Below the pieces are notes generated by a model, which was not told the origin of the DNA, did not search any database, and was given only the letters and a program-made list of their open reading frames with translations. Both the position numbers and the translations under genes were made by a program. Shown one piece after another: positions 34,497 through 41,937 of a stretch of 64,000 nt of DNA (position 1 is the first letter of the stretch; each line of letters opens with the position of its first letter). Source of the stretch: Thiomonas delicata (GTDB taxonomy: Bacteria; Pseudomonadota; Gammaproteobacteria; Burkholderiales; Burkholderiaceae_C); NCBI RefSeq assembly GCF_900088825.1, contig NZ_LT592171.1, positions 584,009-648,008 on the forward strand, in the 5' to 3' direction.

Positions 34497-34689
34497 TCAG
34501 GTTTTGGGAACGTAACGCACGCCTTCGAGGCTTTCGAAAAGCGTGTCCCGCGTTCGCAACGCGGCGCCGCCCAGCCGTGCGGCGGCATAGACGAATGCTG
34601 CCTGCCATGGGCAGTTTGAAACGCAGGCTCAGATCGGCGGCGGCCAGCGCCATGTCGGCGTCCAGATTCACCTGGGTGCCTTGCTGCAT
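34497..34689 (-). pseudogene. C-terminal remnant of a VapC-like PIN-domain gene, frameshifted
   Basis: The frame reads [15 protein letters not shown], then KLPMA, then after a one-base shift [17 protein letters not shown] and [13 protein letters not shown]-stop. This is the C-terminal half of a PIN-domain toxin. The N-terminal half with the first acidic residues is missing. It sits between the exporter permease and ATPase genes, where normally nothing lies. Confidence 0.72.
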
Positions 34690-34827
34690 GCTTCATGCGC
34701 TGCAGGGTTCGCAGGCAATGCGGGTGTCGATGCCGCGCAAGGTCCGGGGAATGGTGACGGTGTCCATGATGGGGAGCCGCAGGTGATCGAGCGCGCGATT
34801 GTAGGCCGTCACCGCGATCGATCGGGT

Positions 34828-35619
34828 TCAAACCCAGTACGGAATCCGCTTGTGATAGCGCCCGGTCATCACCAGCGCCAGCAGCCAGCCCAGCAGCGCC
34901 ATGCCGATGGCGATTTCCCAGGTGTGGGCGGGGGGCACTTCCCCGACCAGCGGCTGGCGCACGATGTCGATGAGGTAGGCCAGCGGGTTGTACTCCACGA
35001 TCCACCGGTGCTTGCCGGCCAGCATGCCGCCGTGGAACAGGATGGGCGTGACGTAGAACGCCACCTGCAGCAGGGCCGAGATGATTTGCGGCAGATCGCG
35101 GAAGCGGGCCGAAATCAACCCGGCCACGGCGCCCATCCAGACCGCGTTGAGCAGATACAGCGCGAGCCCGGGAATGAACAGCGGCAGGGTGGCCCAGCTT
35201 TTGACGCCAAAAATCAGCAACACGGCAAACACGATGATGAAGTTGTGGGCGAAGATCACCGCGTTGCGCCAAGCGACCTGCAGGATATAGATCAAGCGTG
35301 GGGTATGGACCTGCCGGATATAGCTGGCACTGTTGATATAGGCGGTACTGCCCTCGTTGACAATGCTCGAAAACAACCCCCACATCACGATGCCGATGGC
35401 GAGCATTGGCAGGTAGTCGGTTAGTTTTTGGCCAAACAGAGAGCCATACACAACGCCCATCGTGCCTACCAGCACACCCATGCTGATGGTGAGCCAGAAC
35501 GGCCCGAGCTTGGAGCGGGCATAGCGCTGGCGGATTTCGAGCCAGCCCAGCAGGCTCCACAAGCGCCAGGACTTCAAACTGGCCATTAGGTCGATCGAGG
35601 CGGTGCGCAGGGCTTGCAT
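34828..35619 (-). CDS. polysaccharide ABC exporter, permease (Wzm/KpsM type)
   Basis: A 263-residue integral membrane protein of the ABC-2 family with about six membrane segments. Recognisable blocks are LEIRQRYARSKLGPFWLTIS near the N-terminus (the amphipathic gating helix), VMWGLFSSIVNEGS, and FYVTPILFHGGML with YNPLAYLIDIVRQPL near the C-terminus. It moves undecaprenyl-linked polysaccharide across the inner membrane with the Wzt-type ATPase at 33634-34467. The start at 35619 follows a 155-base gap after vapC. Confidence 0.9.
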   Translation of the reverse strand: MQALRTASIDLMASLKSWRLWSLLGWLEIRQRYARSKLGPFWLTISMGVLVGTMGVVYGSLFGQKLTDYLPMLAIGIVMWGLFSSIVNEGSTAYINSASYIRQVHTPRLIYILQVAWRNAVIFAHNFIIVFAVLLIFGVKSWATLPLFIPGLALYLLNAVWMGAVAGLISARFRDLPQIISALLQVAFYVTPILFHGGMLAGKHRWIVEYNPLAYLIDIVRQPLVGEVPPAHTWEIAIGMALLGWLLALVMTGRYHKRIPYWV

Positions 35620-35775
35620 CGTTGTGTGGGGACGGTTGTGTCAGGGAAGGGATCTGGGCGGGGAAACAGTCGAGCGCCGCAACGCGCTGGATCGCAGGAG
35701 GTGCGCCGATTGAACCGGCGCCGATGGAGATGTCCAGGCTATCCGGATTGGGCTGCGGAGACCCACACGGTGGCA

Positions 35776-36156
35776 TCAATGCAAGGTGGGCCGGTGCATC
35801 ACACCAAAACGTTCTGCCAATGCGCCGAGCCGCTTATCCAAGGTCCACAACTCGGCTCCCGGCGTCATGAGGGTGGAAGCAAGCAGCAGCAGGTCGACCA
35901 AACCACAGCCTAAACCGAACAGGCGTTGGCTTTCAATAAAGTCCATGGCCTCCCGAACGCTGGTCTGCTGGGTCTGTTGCAAAACGATGAGATCGGACAG
36001 CGTTTGCATCCGGTCGGGTGGCGTTCCGCACGCGATTTCGCCAACGATCAGCGGATGCGCCATCACAAGGTCGAGTTCAAGCAGGTCAACCAGCGCATCG
36101 TTGTGTTGGCGGAAGTGATCGATCCACACCGAGGTATCGACGAGAACGCCTTTCAT
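35776..36156 (-). CDS. vapC: VapC-family PIN-domain ribonuclease toxin
   Basis: A 126-residue PIN-domain nuclease. The first acidic residue is in [12 protein letters not shown], the second in [10 protein letters not shown], and the third in [25 protein letters not shown] completes the acidic active site. VapC enzymes cleave tRNA or rRNA. It follows VapB with a 4-base overlap (ATGA). It lies beside the exporter genes and near the broken PIN gene at 34497-34689. Confidence 0.92.
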   Translation of the reverse strand: MKGVLVDTSVWIDHFRQHNDALVDLLELDLVMAHPLIVGEIACGTPPDRMQTLSDLIVLQQTQQTSVREAMDFIESQRLFGLGCGLVDLLLLASTLMTPGAELWTLDKRLGALAERFGVMHRPTLH

Positions 36157-36356
36157 CGTGAAGCATTCTCACGGCGGCGGGGAATCGCCCGCATTTCCGG
36201 CATGGTTGCGCCAAGGGCGGCAAGTCGTTTCGCGGCTTGAACGCGCACAAAGGTCTTGATGGCTTCGCGGAATAGATCGGCCTTGTCCATTGCCGGATCG
36301 GCAACTTCCAGTGCCTTCTCGTACAGGGCGTCATCAATCGTTACGGTCGTTCTCAT
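36153..36356 (-). CDS. vapB: VapB-family antitoxin
   Basis: A 67-residue ribbon-helix-helix antitoxin. [18 protein letters not shown] is the DNA-binding strand-helix, and the C-terminal [13 protein letters not shown] should contact the toxin. It precedes vapC with a 4-base overlap and is probably autoregulated through the AT-rich palindromes at 36371-36404. Confidence 0.9.
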   Translation of the reverse strand: MRTTVTIDDALYEKALEVADPAMDKADLFREAIKTFVRVQAAKRLAALGATMPEMRAIPRRRENASR

Positions 36357-36370
36357 GAATGCCTCGCGTC

Positions 36371-36404
36371 ATCAATTTTGATGCTATTGTGATTCAAATT
36401 TGAT
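36371..36404 (-). promoter_or_regulatory. vapBC operator palindromes
   Basis: ATCAA-TT-TTGAT at 36371-36382 and the related ATTCAAATTTGAT at 36392-36404 lie 15-48 bases upstream of the vapB start. Repeated AT-rich half-sites (ATCAA) fit a ribbon-helix-helix repressor. Confidence 0.68.
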
Positions 36405-36486
36405 GTTTTTGCGAATCAGGCTCAGGCTTTCAACACCGGAGTTGGAGGCGTGGTGTCGTGCATGGCGGAAAGGGCGGGCGTGCGCT

Positions 36487-37551
36487 TCAGCGCAGCAGCC
36501 GGCGGTAGGCCACGACGTAGGCCAGCGCGAACAGCAGGCACCAACTCGCCAGGATTGCCGTGCTGTTCCACCACAGCACGGCCGGGACGATGCTGAAGGC
36601 GGCCAGGCTCCACAGGTAGGGCGCGGTGTAGGCGTTCAGGGTGGTGCGGTGATGGCCGGGGTCGTCGAGTTGCAGGGCGTGCGTGATGCGCCGGTACACG
36701 AGATGGTGCAGGTGCAGGCTGTCGGCGCGCATGCCCGGCCTGCCGCGCAGCATGCGCCTGCGCCACAGCGAAAACAGCAGTTCCCAGGTCGGGTACATCA
36801 GTACCAGCAGGGCGAACCACGGCGAGACCTGTGGGTGGCGCTGCACCAGCAGCGCGGCGAGCACGGCCACGGCGAAACCCAGCAGATAGGCGCCCGTGTC
36901 GCCGAGGAAGATCTGGCCCCGCGGCCAGTTCCAGAACAGGAAGCCCAGCAGCGCGCCGAACCCGACGCCGGCCAGGGCCATGATCTGCGCGTCGTTGACC
37001 TTGAACGCGACGTAGGCGATGGCGGCGAGGATCATCGCCCCGACGGTGCCGGCCAGGCCGTGGAAACCGTCGATCATGTTCACCGCGTGCGGCATCGCGC
37101 CGATGGCGATGGTGGCGGCCACCCAGCCCAGCCAGGGCCAGTGCTGCAGGGCCGCGTCCACGCCGGGCAGGTCCAGCCGCGTCACGCTCACGCCGCACAG
37201 CCAGACGGCCAGCGCCGCCGACAGCAGCGTGGCTGCCGCGCGCAGCAGCGGCGCGAGATGCCGCCGCAGGTCTTCCCACACCCCCACGGCCAGCAGCGGC
37301 AGCGCCGCCAGGCCGATACGGACGTTGAAAGGCTCGGGCGAATACCCGGCGGCGCCGATCAGCATCACCCCCGCCACCCAGCCCAGCACCACCGCCATGC
37401 CGCCGGTGCGGGGTGTGGGGTGGCGATGCTTTTTCTGGGATTCGCCGCGCGTTTCGTCCAGCCCGAAACGATGGCGCCTGGCCAGCACGATGAGCGCCAG
37501 GCAGGCCAGCCAGCACAGGAAGGCGGCGAGGGCGATGGCTTGACGGATCAT
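36487..37551 (-). CDS. undecaprenyl-phosphate sugar-1-phosphate transferase (WecA/MraY family)
   Basis: A 354-residue polytopic membrane protein with about ten or eleven helices. Family landmarks are HAVNMIDGFHGLAGT (cytosolic loop with the NxIDG motif), GQIFLGDTGAYLLGF and a His-rich LHLHHLVYRR segment. QKKHRHPTPRTGGMAVV is the N-terminal PTPRxGG motif. Such enzymes start polysaccharide synthesis by moving a HexNAc-1-phosphate to undecaprenyl phosphate. It is the likely initiating enzyme for the nearby exporter system. It lies downstream of minE on the same strand, 45 bases away. Confidence 0.9.
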   Translation of the reverse strand: MIRQAIALAAFLCWLACLALIVLARRHRFGLDETRGESQKKHRHPTPRTGGMAVVLGWVAGVMLIGAAGYSPEPFNVRIGLAALPLLAVGVWEDLRRHLAPLLRAAATLLSAALAVWLCGVSVTRLDLPGVDAALQHWPWLGWVAATIAIGAMPHAVNMIDGFHGLAGTVGAMILAAIAYVAFKVNDAQIMALAGVGFGALLGFLFWNWPRGQIFLGDTGAYLLGFAVAVLAALLVQRHPQVSPWFALLVLMYPTWELLFSLWRRRMLRGRPGMRADSLHLHHLVYRRITHALQLDDPGHHRTTLNAYTAPYLWSLAAFSIVPAVLWWNSTAILASWCLLFALAYVVAYRRLLR

Positions 37552-37596
37552 GGCGCGCGGCGGGAAGTTGGGCGGGACGGCGGGCGCGGGGCGCGT

Positions 37597-37848
37597 TCAG
37601 TCCTGCTGGATCTCGATCTTGACCTCCAGCACTTCGAGCGAATCCTGGCGCTCCAGCCGGACCTGGATGTCGTTCTGGTTGATCTTGACGTATTTGGAGA
37701 TGACCGCCACCAGATCGCGCTGCAGCGCCGGCAGGTAGTCGGCCGGGGCGCCGGCGGCGCGTTCGTGGGCGAGGATGATCTGCAGCCGCTCCTTGGCGAT
37801 GGTGGCGGTTTTCTTTTTCTCGCCGAGCAGGAAGGACAGGATGGACAT
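37597..37848 (-). CDS. minE: cell division topological specificity factor MinE
   Basis: An 83-residue MinE. It has the membrane-targeting, MinD-binding N-terminus ([20 protein letters not shown]) and the anti-MinCD helix with [11 protein letters not shown]. The C-terminal beta domain is [15 protein letters not shown]. MinE stimulates the MinD ATPase and drives pole-to-pole oscillation. I start at the ATG at 37848; an ATG 18 bases earlier is inside the minD-minE spacer region. It is the last gene of minCDE. Confidence 0.97.
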   Translation of the reverse strand: MSILSFLLGEKKKTATIAKERLQIILAHERAAGAPADYLPALQRDLVAVISKYVKINQNDIQVRLERQDSLEVLEVKIEIQQD

Positions 37849-37862
37849 GGCGCTGTCTCCCA

Positions 37863-38675
37863 TCAACGGCCGAACAGGCGCTTGATGAGGCCCGGCTTCT
37901 GGTACTCGGTGAAGCGCATGGGCCTGTCTTCGCCGAGGAAGCGCGCGATCACGTCCTGGTAGGCGCTGGCGACGTCGCTGTTCTCCAGGTGGATGGCCGG
38001 CGTGCCCTGGTTGGACGCCTGCAGCACGGCCTCGCTCTCGGGCACCACGCCGATGAGCTTGAGGCGCAGGATGTCCTGGATGTCCTCGATGGAGAGCATT
38101 TCGCCCTCGGCCACGCGCTTGGCGTTGTAGCGGGTGATGAGCAGGTGCTCGCGGATGGGTTCGCCGCCCTCGATGGCGCGCTTGGTCTTGGAGCCGAGGA
38201 TGCCGAGGATGCGGTCGGAATCGCGCACCGAGGAGACCTCGGGGTTGGTCACGAGCAGGGCCTCGTCGGCGAAGTGCATCGCCAGCAGGGCGCCGCTCTC
38301 GATGCCGGCCGGGCTGTCGCAGACGATGTAGGTGAAGCCCATGGCGTCGAGGTCCTTGAGCACCTTCTCCACGCCCTCCTTGGTCAGCGCGTCCTTGTCG
38401 CGGGTTTGCGAGGCCGGCAGCACGAACAGGTTGTCGCAGATCTTGTCCTTGATCAGCGCCTGGTTGAGGTTGGCCTCGCCCTGGATGACGTTGATGAAGT
38501 CGTAGACCACGCGGCGTTCGCAGCCCATGATCAGGTCGAGGTTGCGCAGGCCGACGTCGAAGTCGATGACGGCGGTTTTATGGCCGCGCAGGGCCAGGCC
38601 GGCGGCGAAGGAGGCGCTGGTGGTGGTCTTGCCGACCCCGCCTTTGCCGGAAGTGACGACGATGATTCTTGCCAT
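37863..38675 (-). CDS. minD: septum-site determining protein MinD
   Basis: A 270-residue deviant Walker-type ATPase with [18 protein letters not shown] (P-loop with signature Lys), a switch block [17 protein letters not shown] and [13 protein letters not shown]. The C-terminal membrane-targeting amphipathic helix ends [10 protein letters not shown]. MinD recruits MinC to the membrane. The gene is full length and lies 14 bases upstream of minE. Confidence 0.98.
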   Translation of the reverse strand: MARIIVVTSGKGGVGKTTTSASFAAGLALRGHKTAVIDFDVGLRNLDLIMGCERRVVYDFINVIQGEANLNQALIKDKICDNLFVLPASQTRDKDALTKEGVEKVLKDLDAMGFTYIVCDSPAGIESGALLAMHFADEALLVTNPEVSSVRDSDRILGILGSKTKRAIEGGEPIREHLLITRYNAKRVAEGEMLSIEDIQDILRLKLIGVVPESEAVLQASNQGTPAIHLENSDVASAYQDVIARFLGEDRPMRFTEYQKPGLIKRLFGR

Positions 38676-38715
38676 GGTTGTTGCGTTCGCGAAAAGGAGT
38701 GGAAGGACCGTTGAT

Positions 38716-39504
38716 CTACTTGAGTTTCAGGGCTTCGATGCGCAGGGCGTCGCCGTCGAGCAGCACATGGGCCGGCTTGCCCTTCACGGACTCGGGCAGC
38801 GGCTGGTCGGCGGTGCGGTACACCCCGGCGATGGCCACCAGCTCGGGTTCGAAGCAGGTGCAGAAAATGCGCGCGCCGGCCTCGCCGTGCGCGCCGGCCA
38901 GGGCGCGTCCGCGCAGCGGCGCGTAGACATGGATGTTGCCGCCGGCGATCAGCTCGGCGCCGTGGCTGACCAGGTCGAGCACGATGAGGTCGCCCGGCGC
39001 GTAGACGCGCTGGCCGGAGCGCAGCGGCTTGTCGATCAGCAGCGTGGCCGGGGCCTGGGGGGAAGCCGCCGGGGCCTGGCGCGCGGCGTCGGACGCGGCC
39101 TGCCTGAGGGCCTCGGCCTCGGCGGGCGCGGGATGGGGGGCGTCGCGCGGCGCGGGGTCCTGCCGCACTTCGGCGGCGGGCTTGCGCGGCGCGGCGTGGC
39201 TGTCCAGGCGGGGCAGGGCGCCGGCCGCCCAGCCGGCCTGGGCGTCGCTCGCCACCACGCCGATGGGGCGCAGGCGCAGCGCCGGCAGCCAGGTGGCCAG
39301 CGCGGCGACGTCGAACTGCGCCGCGTCGTCCAGGGGGCGCAGGTCCAGCACCACGGGGTCGCCGGAGAAGAAGTCCGGGGCGGCGTCGAAGCGTTGCTGC
39401 AGGGCCTGGCGCAGCGCATCCAGGTCCGCGGTCTTGACGGACAGGTGCAGGGCGTCCACGGCGCCCGCGCGCAAGTCGAACAAGGCGGATTTGCGGGGAC
39501 TCAT
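38716..39504 (-). CDS. minC: septum-site determining protein MinC
   Basis: A 262-residue FtsZ inhibitor. It has an N-terminal domain (ALFDLRAGAVDALHLSVKT), an Ala/Pro-rich linker and a C-terminal beta-helix with the MinD-binding pattern PLRSGQRVYAPGDLIVL, then GGNIHVYAPLRGRALAG. GARIFCTCFEPELVAIAGVY is typical of the dimer face. I start at the ATG at 39504 (MSPRKSALFDLR), which has coding character from that point; the frame is open further upstream. It is the first gene of minCDE, 40 bases before minD. Confidence 0.95.
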   Translation of the reverse strand: MSPRKSALFDLRAGAVDALHLSVKTADLDALRQALQQRFDAAPDFFSGDPVVLDLRPLDDAAQFDVAALATWLPALRLRPIGVVASDAQAGWAAGALPRLDSHAAPRKPAAEVRQDPAPRDAPHPAPAEAEALRQAASDAARQAPAASPQAPATLLIDKPLRSGQRVYAPGDLIVLDLVSHGAELIAGGNIHVYAPLRGRALAGAHGEAGARIFCTCFEPELVAIAGVYRTADQPLPESVKGKPAHVLLDGDALRIEALKLK

Positions 39505-39740
39505 GGCTGGCGGCACGGGCGGGTCGGCAACAAGGCGAAGGTCTGGGCGGAATGCGGCATGACGGACATCGGCGCGGCGAGGTTCTGAGCACCCCCGGGG
39601 GTGAGCAAGGGCGGGCCCGGCCCGGCGTTTGCTCGAGAGGTTTCTCTGCAAAGCCTGCATGGTACTTGCACCCTTGCCGCGTCCGGCCCGTGGCCCAGGC
39701 CGGGGCGCGGAGCGCGCGGGCAGCGGCGCCCCGCGGTGCG

Positions 39741-40148
39741 TCAGCCTTCCTGCAGCGCCTCGATCAGCGGGCAGGCGATGTCGCCTTCGTGGCAGGCGCA
39801 GCGCTGCACCAGGACCGCCAGCGCCTGCTCGATGCGGCGCAGGTCGTCCAGGCGCTGGCGCACGTCGGCGAGCTTGCGCTCGGCCATCTGGCGGGCTTCG
39901 TCGCAATGCGTGCCGTCCTGCAGCTGCAGAAGCTCGGCCACCTGTTCCAGCGTGAAACCCAGGCGTTGCGCGCTTTTCACGAAATGCAGGCGCCCGAGGT
40001 CGGCCGTGGTGTAGCGGCGGATGGCGCCGTAGGCCCTGTCGGGCGTGGCCAGCAGGCCGCGGCGCTGGTAGAAGCGCACCGTTTCCACGTTCACCCCGGC
40101 GGCGCCGGCGAGTTGCCCGATCGTGAAATGCGTGGTGGTGGGTGTCAT
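39741..40148 (-). CDS. MerR-family regulator, mercury-type
   Basis: A 135-residue regulator with the winged helix [20 protein letters not shown]. The metal-binding Cys residues sit as in MerR of mercury operons: DGTHCDEAR, then [19 protein letters not shown]. This spacing separates it from the lead, zinc and copper members. MerR activates a divergent promoter by untwisting a 19-bp spacer. No merT, merP or merA gene lies next to it, so its target here is unclear. A palindromic operator abuts its start. Confidence 0.88.
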   Translation of the reverse strand: MTPTTTHFTIGQLAGAAGVNVETVRFYQRRGLLATPDRAYGAIRRYTTADLGRLHFVKSAQRLGFTLEQVAELLQLQDGTHCDEARQMAERKLADVRQRLDDLRRIEQALAVLVQRCACHEGDIACPLIEALQEG

Positions 40149-40151
40149 GGG

Positions 40152-40181
40152 TTTCCGTCCGTACTCAAGTACGGACGGAAA
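40152..40181. promoter_or_regulatory. MerR-type operator, 30-bp palindrome
   Basis: TTTCCGTCCGTACT at 40152-40165, central CA, and AGTACGGACGGAAA at 40168-40181 form a perfect palindrome. The core CCGTACTcaAGTACGG closely matches the mer operator (CCGTAC..GTACGG). It lies 4 bases upstream of the regulator's ATG, so autoregulation is expected. Confidence 0.85.
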
Positions 40182-40299
40182 CTACCACCATTCGCGGCTC
40201 GCTTGCAACATCGACGGCGGACGGGCGGCGGCGACTCAGCTTCTTGCGGTTTCCGGTCTGGGCGACGGGCGCGAGCCTTGTCCTTGCGAATGCGCGCGT

Positions 40300-40878
40300 T
40301 CAACGTTTGGCGCGGGCGTACCCCAGGAGCCGCAAGCCTTGCGCGGCGAGCCAGGCGCTGAACAAGCCGATGAGCGCGCCGCCCAGCACGTCGGCCGGGA
40401 AATGGGCGCCCACGGCCATGCGTGACCAGCCCACCCAGAGCGCGAACACCACCAGCAGGGCCTTGAGCATCCAGTGCGCGCCCGGCAGCAGGCTGGCCAT
40501 CAGCACAAAGGCGAAGGCGGCATGGCCCGAGGGAAAGCTGTGGGCGTATTCGGCAGGCCCCAGAATGTGCACCGCGGCGACCCCGAGCACCCGGGGCGGG
40601 CGGGGAAAATCCAGCCAGGGCTTGATGCCCGAGACGATGGCCCAGTCGATCAGGTAGCCGCACAGCAGCACCAGCACGGCCTGGGTGGCCAGGACATTGG
40701 GGCGCTTGAGCGCCAGCGCCAGCGCCGCGGCGGCATAGAAGGGGTAGAGCTTGTGGTCGCCGGCCGCCGTGCCCCACAGCGCGAGGTGATCCCACAACCA
40801 GCCGTGGCCGGCGTGGTTGACGGCGAGGAACAGGCGCTCGTTCAGGCCGCCCCATGTGTACCACCAGGGTCCGTTCAT
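40300..40878 (-). CDS. PAP2-family membrane phosphatase
   Basis: A 192-residue polytopic membrane protein with the three acid-phosphatase motifs: KPWLDFPRPP (K-x6-RP), FPSGHAAF (PSGH) and SRMAVGAHFPADVLGG (SR-x5-H-x3-D). Such proteins dephosphorylate lipid phosphates, for example undecaprenyl pyrophosphate or phosphatidic acid, at the periplasmic face. In a segment rich in polysaccharide genes a lipid-carrier recycling role is plausible. The gene is complete. Confidence 0.93.
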   Translation of the reverse strand: MNGPWWYTWGGLNERLFLAVNHAGHGWLWDHLALWGTAAGDHKLYPFYAAAALALALKRPNVLATQAVLVLLCGYLIDWAIVSGIKPWLDFPRPPRVLGVAAVHILGPAEYAHSFPSGHAAFAFVLMASLLPGAHWMLKALLVVFALWVGWSRMAVGAHFPADVLGGALIGLFSAWLAAQGLRLLGYARAKR

Positions 40879-40886
40879 GTCTTGAG

Positions 40887-41112
40887 CACCCCCGCGCTGT
40901 GCGCGACCCCGCCGTGCGGGGTGTCGCCCGTCTTCGGACGTCCGTGCGACGGGCTCATGTGGGCTCCCGGCGCTGCGCGCTGCCCTCCGCGAGGGCTTCG
41001 CGCGCCTTCGGAGCGGCCGTGCGGCGCGCTCATGGTGGGCGCCCCCGCGCTGCGCGCGACCCCGCCATGCGGGGCTTCGCCCGTCTTCGGACGGCCGTGC
41101 GACGGGCTCATG
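40887..41112. repeat. three tandem GC-rich repeats of about 73-78 bp
   Basis: Copies run about 40887-40959, 40960-41034 and 41035-41112. Each carries CGCGCTG(T/C)GCGCG, a CCGT/CATGCGGGG-type arm, CTTCGGACG or CTTCGGAGC, and ends with a GGCTCATG- or CGCTCATG-like block. They sit between two convergently read minus-strand genes, and their end overlaps the last bases of the DUF4337 gene by about 5 bases. They look like an intergenic repeat family with hairpin potential. Confidence 0.85.
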
Positions 41113-41689
41113 CCGCCGCCAGGCCCAGCGCCGCGGCCCACAGGCCGACGCCGACCAGGGCGCTCAGGACCGCGGCGCCGAACAGCCATTTCCGGCCGGT
41201 GAGGGCGGTGATGGAGGCCAGCGAGATGGCGATCTGCAAAAAGATGAGGCTGCGCGCCATGCCGGTGTGCGGGCGGTTGAGGCGGTCGGACTCTTCGTCC
41301 GCTTTCGTCGAGGCGGCTTCGAGCGCATCGGCGCGGGCCTTGATCTCGGTCTTCTGGTGCTCGTACTTGGCGATCTTGCCGGCGATGGCGGGTTGCCTGT
41401 CGGCCGGGGCGAGGTCGCGCGCGAGTTCCATCAAATGCTGCTTGGTGCTTACCGCCTGGTAGTAATTCCACTCGTCGGTGGCATGCGCCTTCTTCAGCAC
41501 GGCTTCGTTCTTGTGCAGCAGGACTTCGTTCATCAGATGGCTGCCCTGGTAGCTCACCACCGCACCCAGCGCCGCCAGCAGCGCGGTGAAAATCGCCACC
41601 CACTGGTTCAGGCCGCGGTTGTGTCCCTCGGTGGCGTGGTGCAGGGCTTCTTCGTGCGGAGCATGGGCGTGGACGCCGGATTCACTCAT
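41108..41689 (-). CDS. DUF4337-family membrane protein
   Basis: A 193-residue protein with a His-rich N-terminus (HAHAPHEEALHHATEGHN) and one membrane segment (WVAIFTALLAALGAVVSYQG). A central coiled coil follows, with LHKNEAVLKKAHATDEWNYY and the conserved STKQHLMELARDL, and two membrane segments near the C-terminus. The layout and the W-N-Y-Y-Q and KxxxxE patterns are those of the DUF4337 family. The function is unknown. I start at the ATG at 41689. Confidence 0.85.
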   Translation of the reverse strand: MSESGVHAHAPHEEALHHATEGHNRGLNQWVAIFTALLAALGAVVSYQGSHLMNEVLLHKNEAVLKKAHATDEWNYYQAVSTKQHLMELARDLAPADRQPAIAGKIAKYEHQKTEIKARADALEAASTKADEESDRLNRPHTGMARSLIFLQIAISLASITALTGRKWLFGAAVLSALVGVGLWAAALGLAAA

Positions 41690-41937
41690 GGTTGGATCTC
41701 GGGGTTGGATGCGGGACAAGGGCGCCTGCGGAGGCGGGCAGGGCGCAAGTTTACGGGCGTTGCGTGACGGCATGGCGCGGTGGAGGCCACCCCGCATGTC
41801 CGGGGATTTCCAAGGGGCATGGGGCACGGTCTAATCGTTGCCACTGCTCACCACAAACCTTCCAGCCGAGACTCGCCATCGACCCGACCGCAGCACCCGA
41901 TCCGGCGGCCCAGCAGGGTTCGCCACTACGCCGCCGT

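Noticed and set aside
39505-39906. A longer MinC or a separate gene upstream of it
   Set aside because: The upstream open frame is arginine/proline-rich shadow sequence; MinC is of normal length from 39504.
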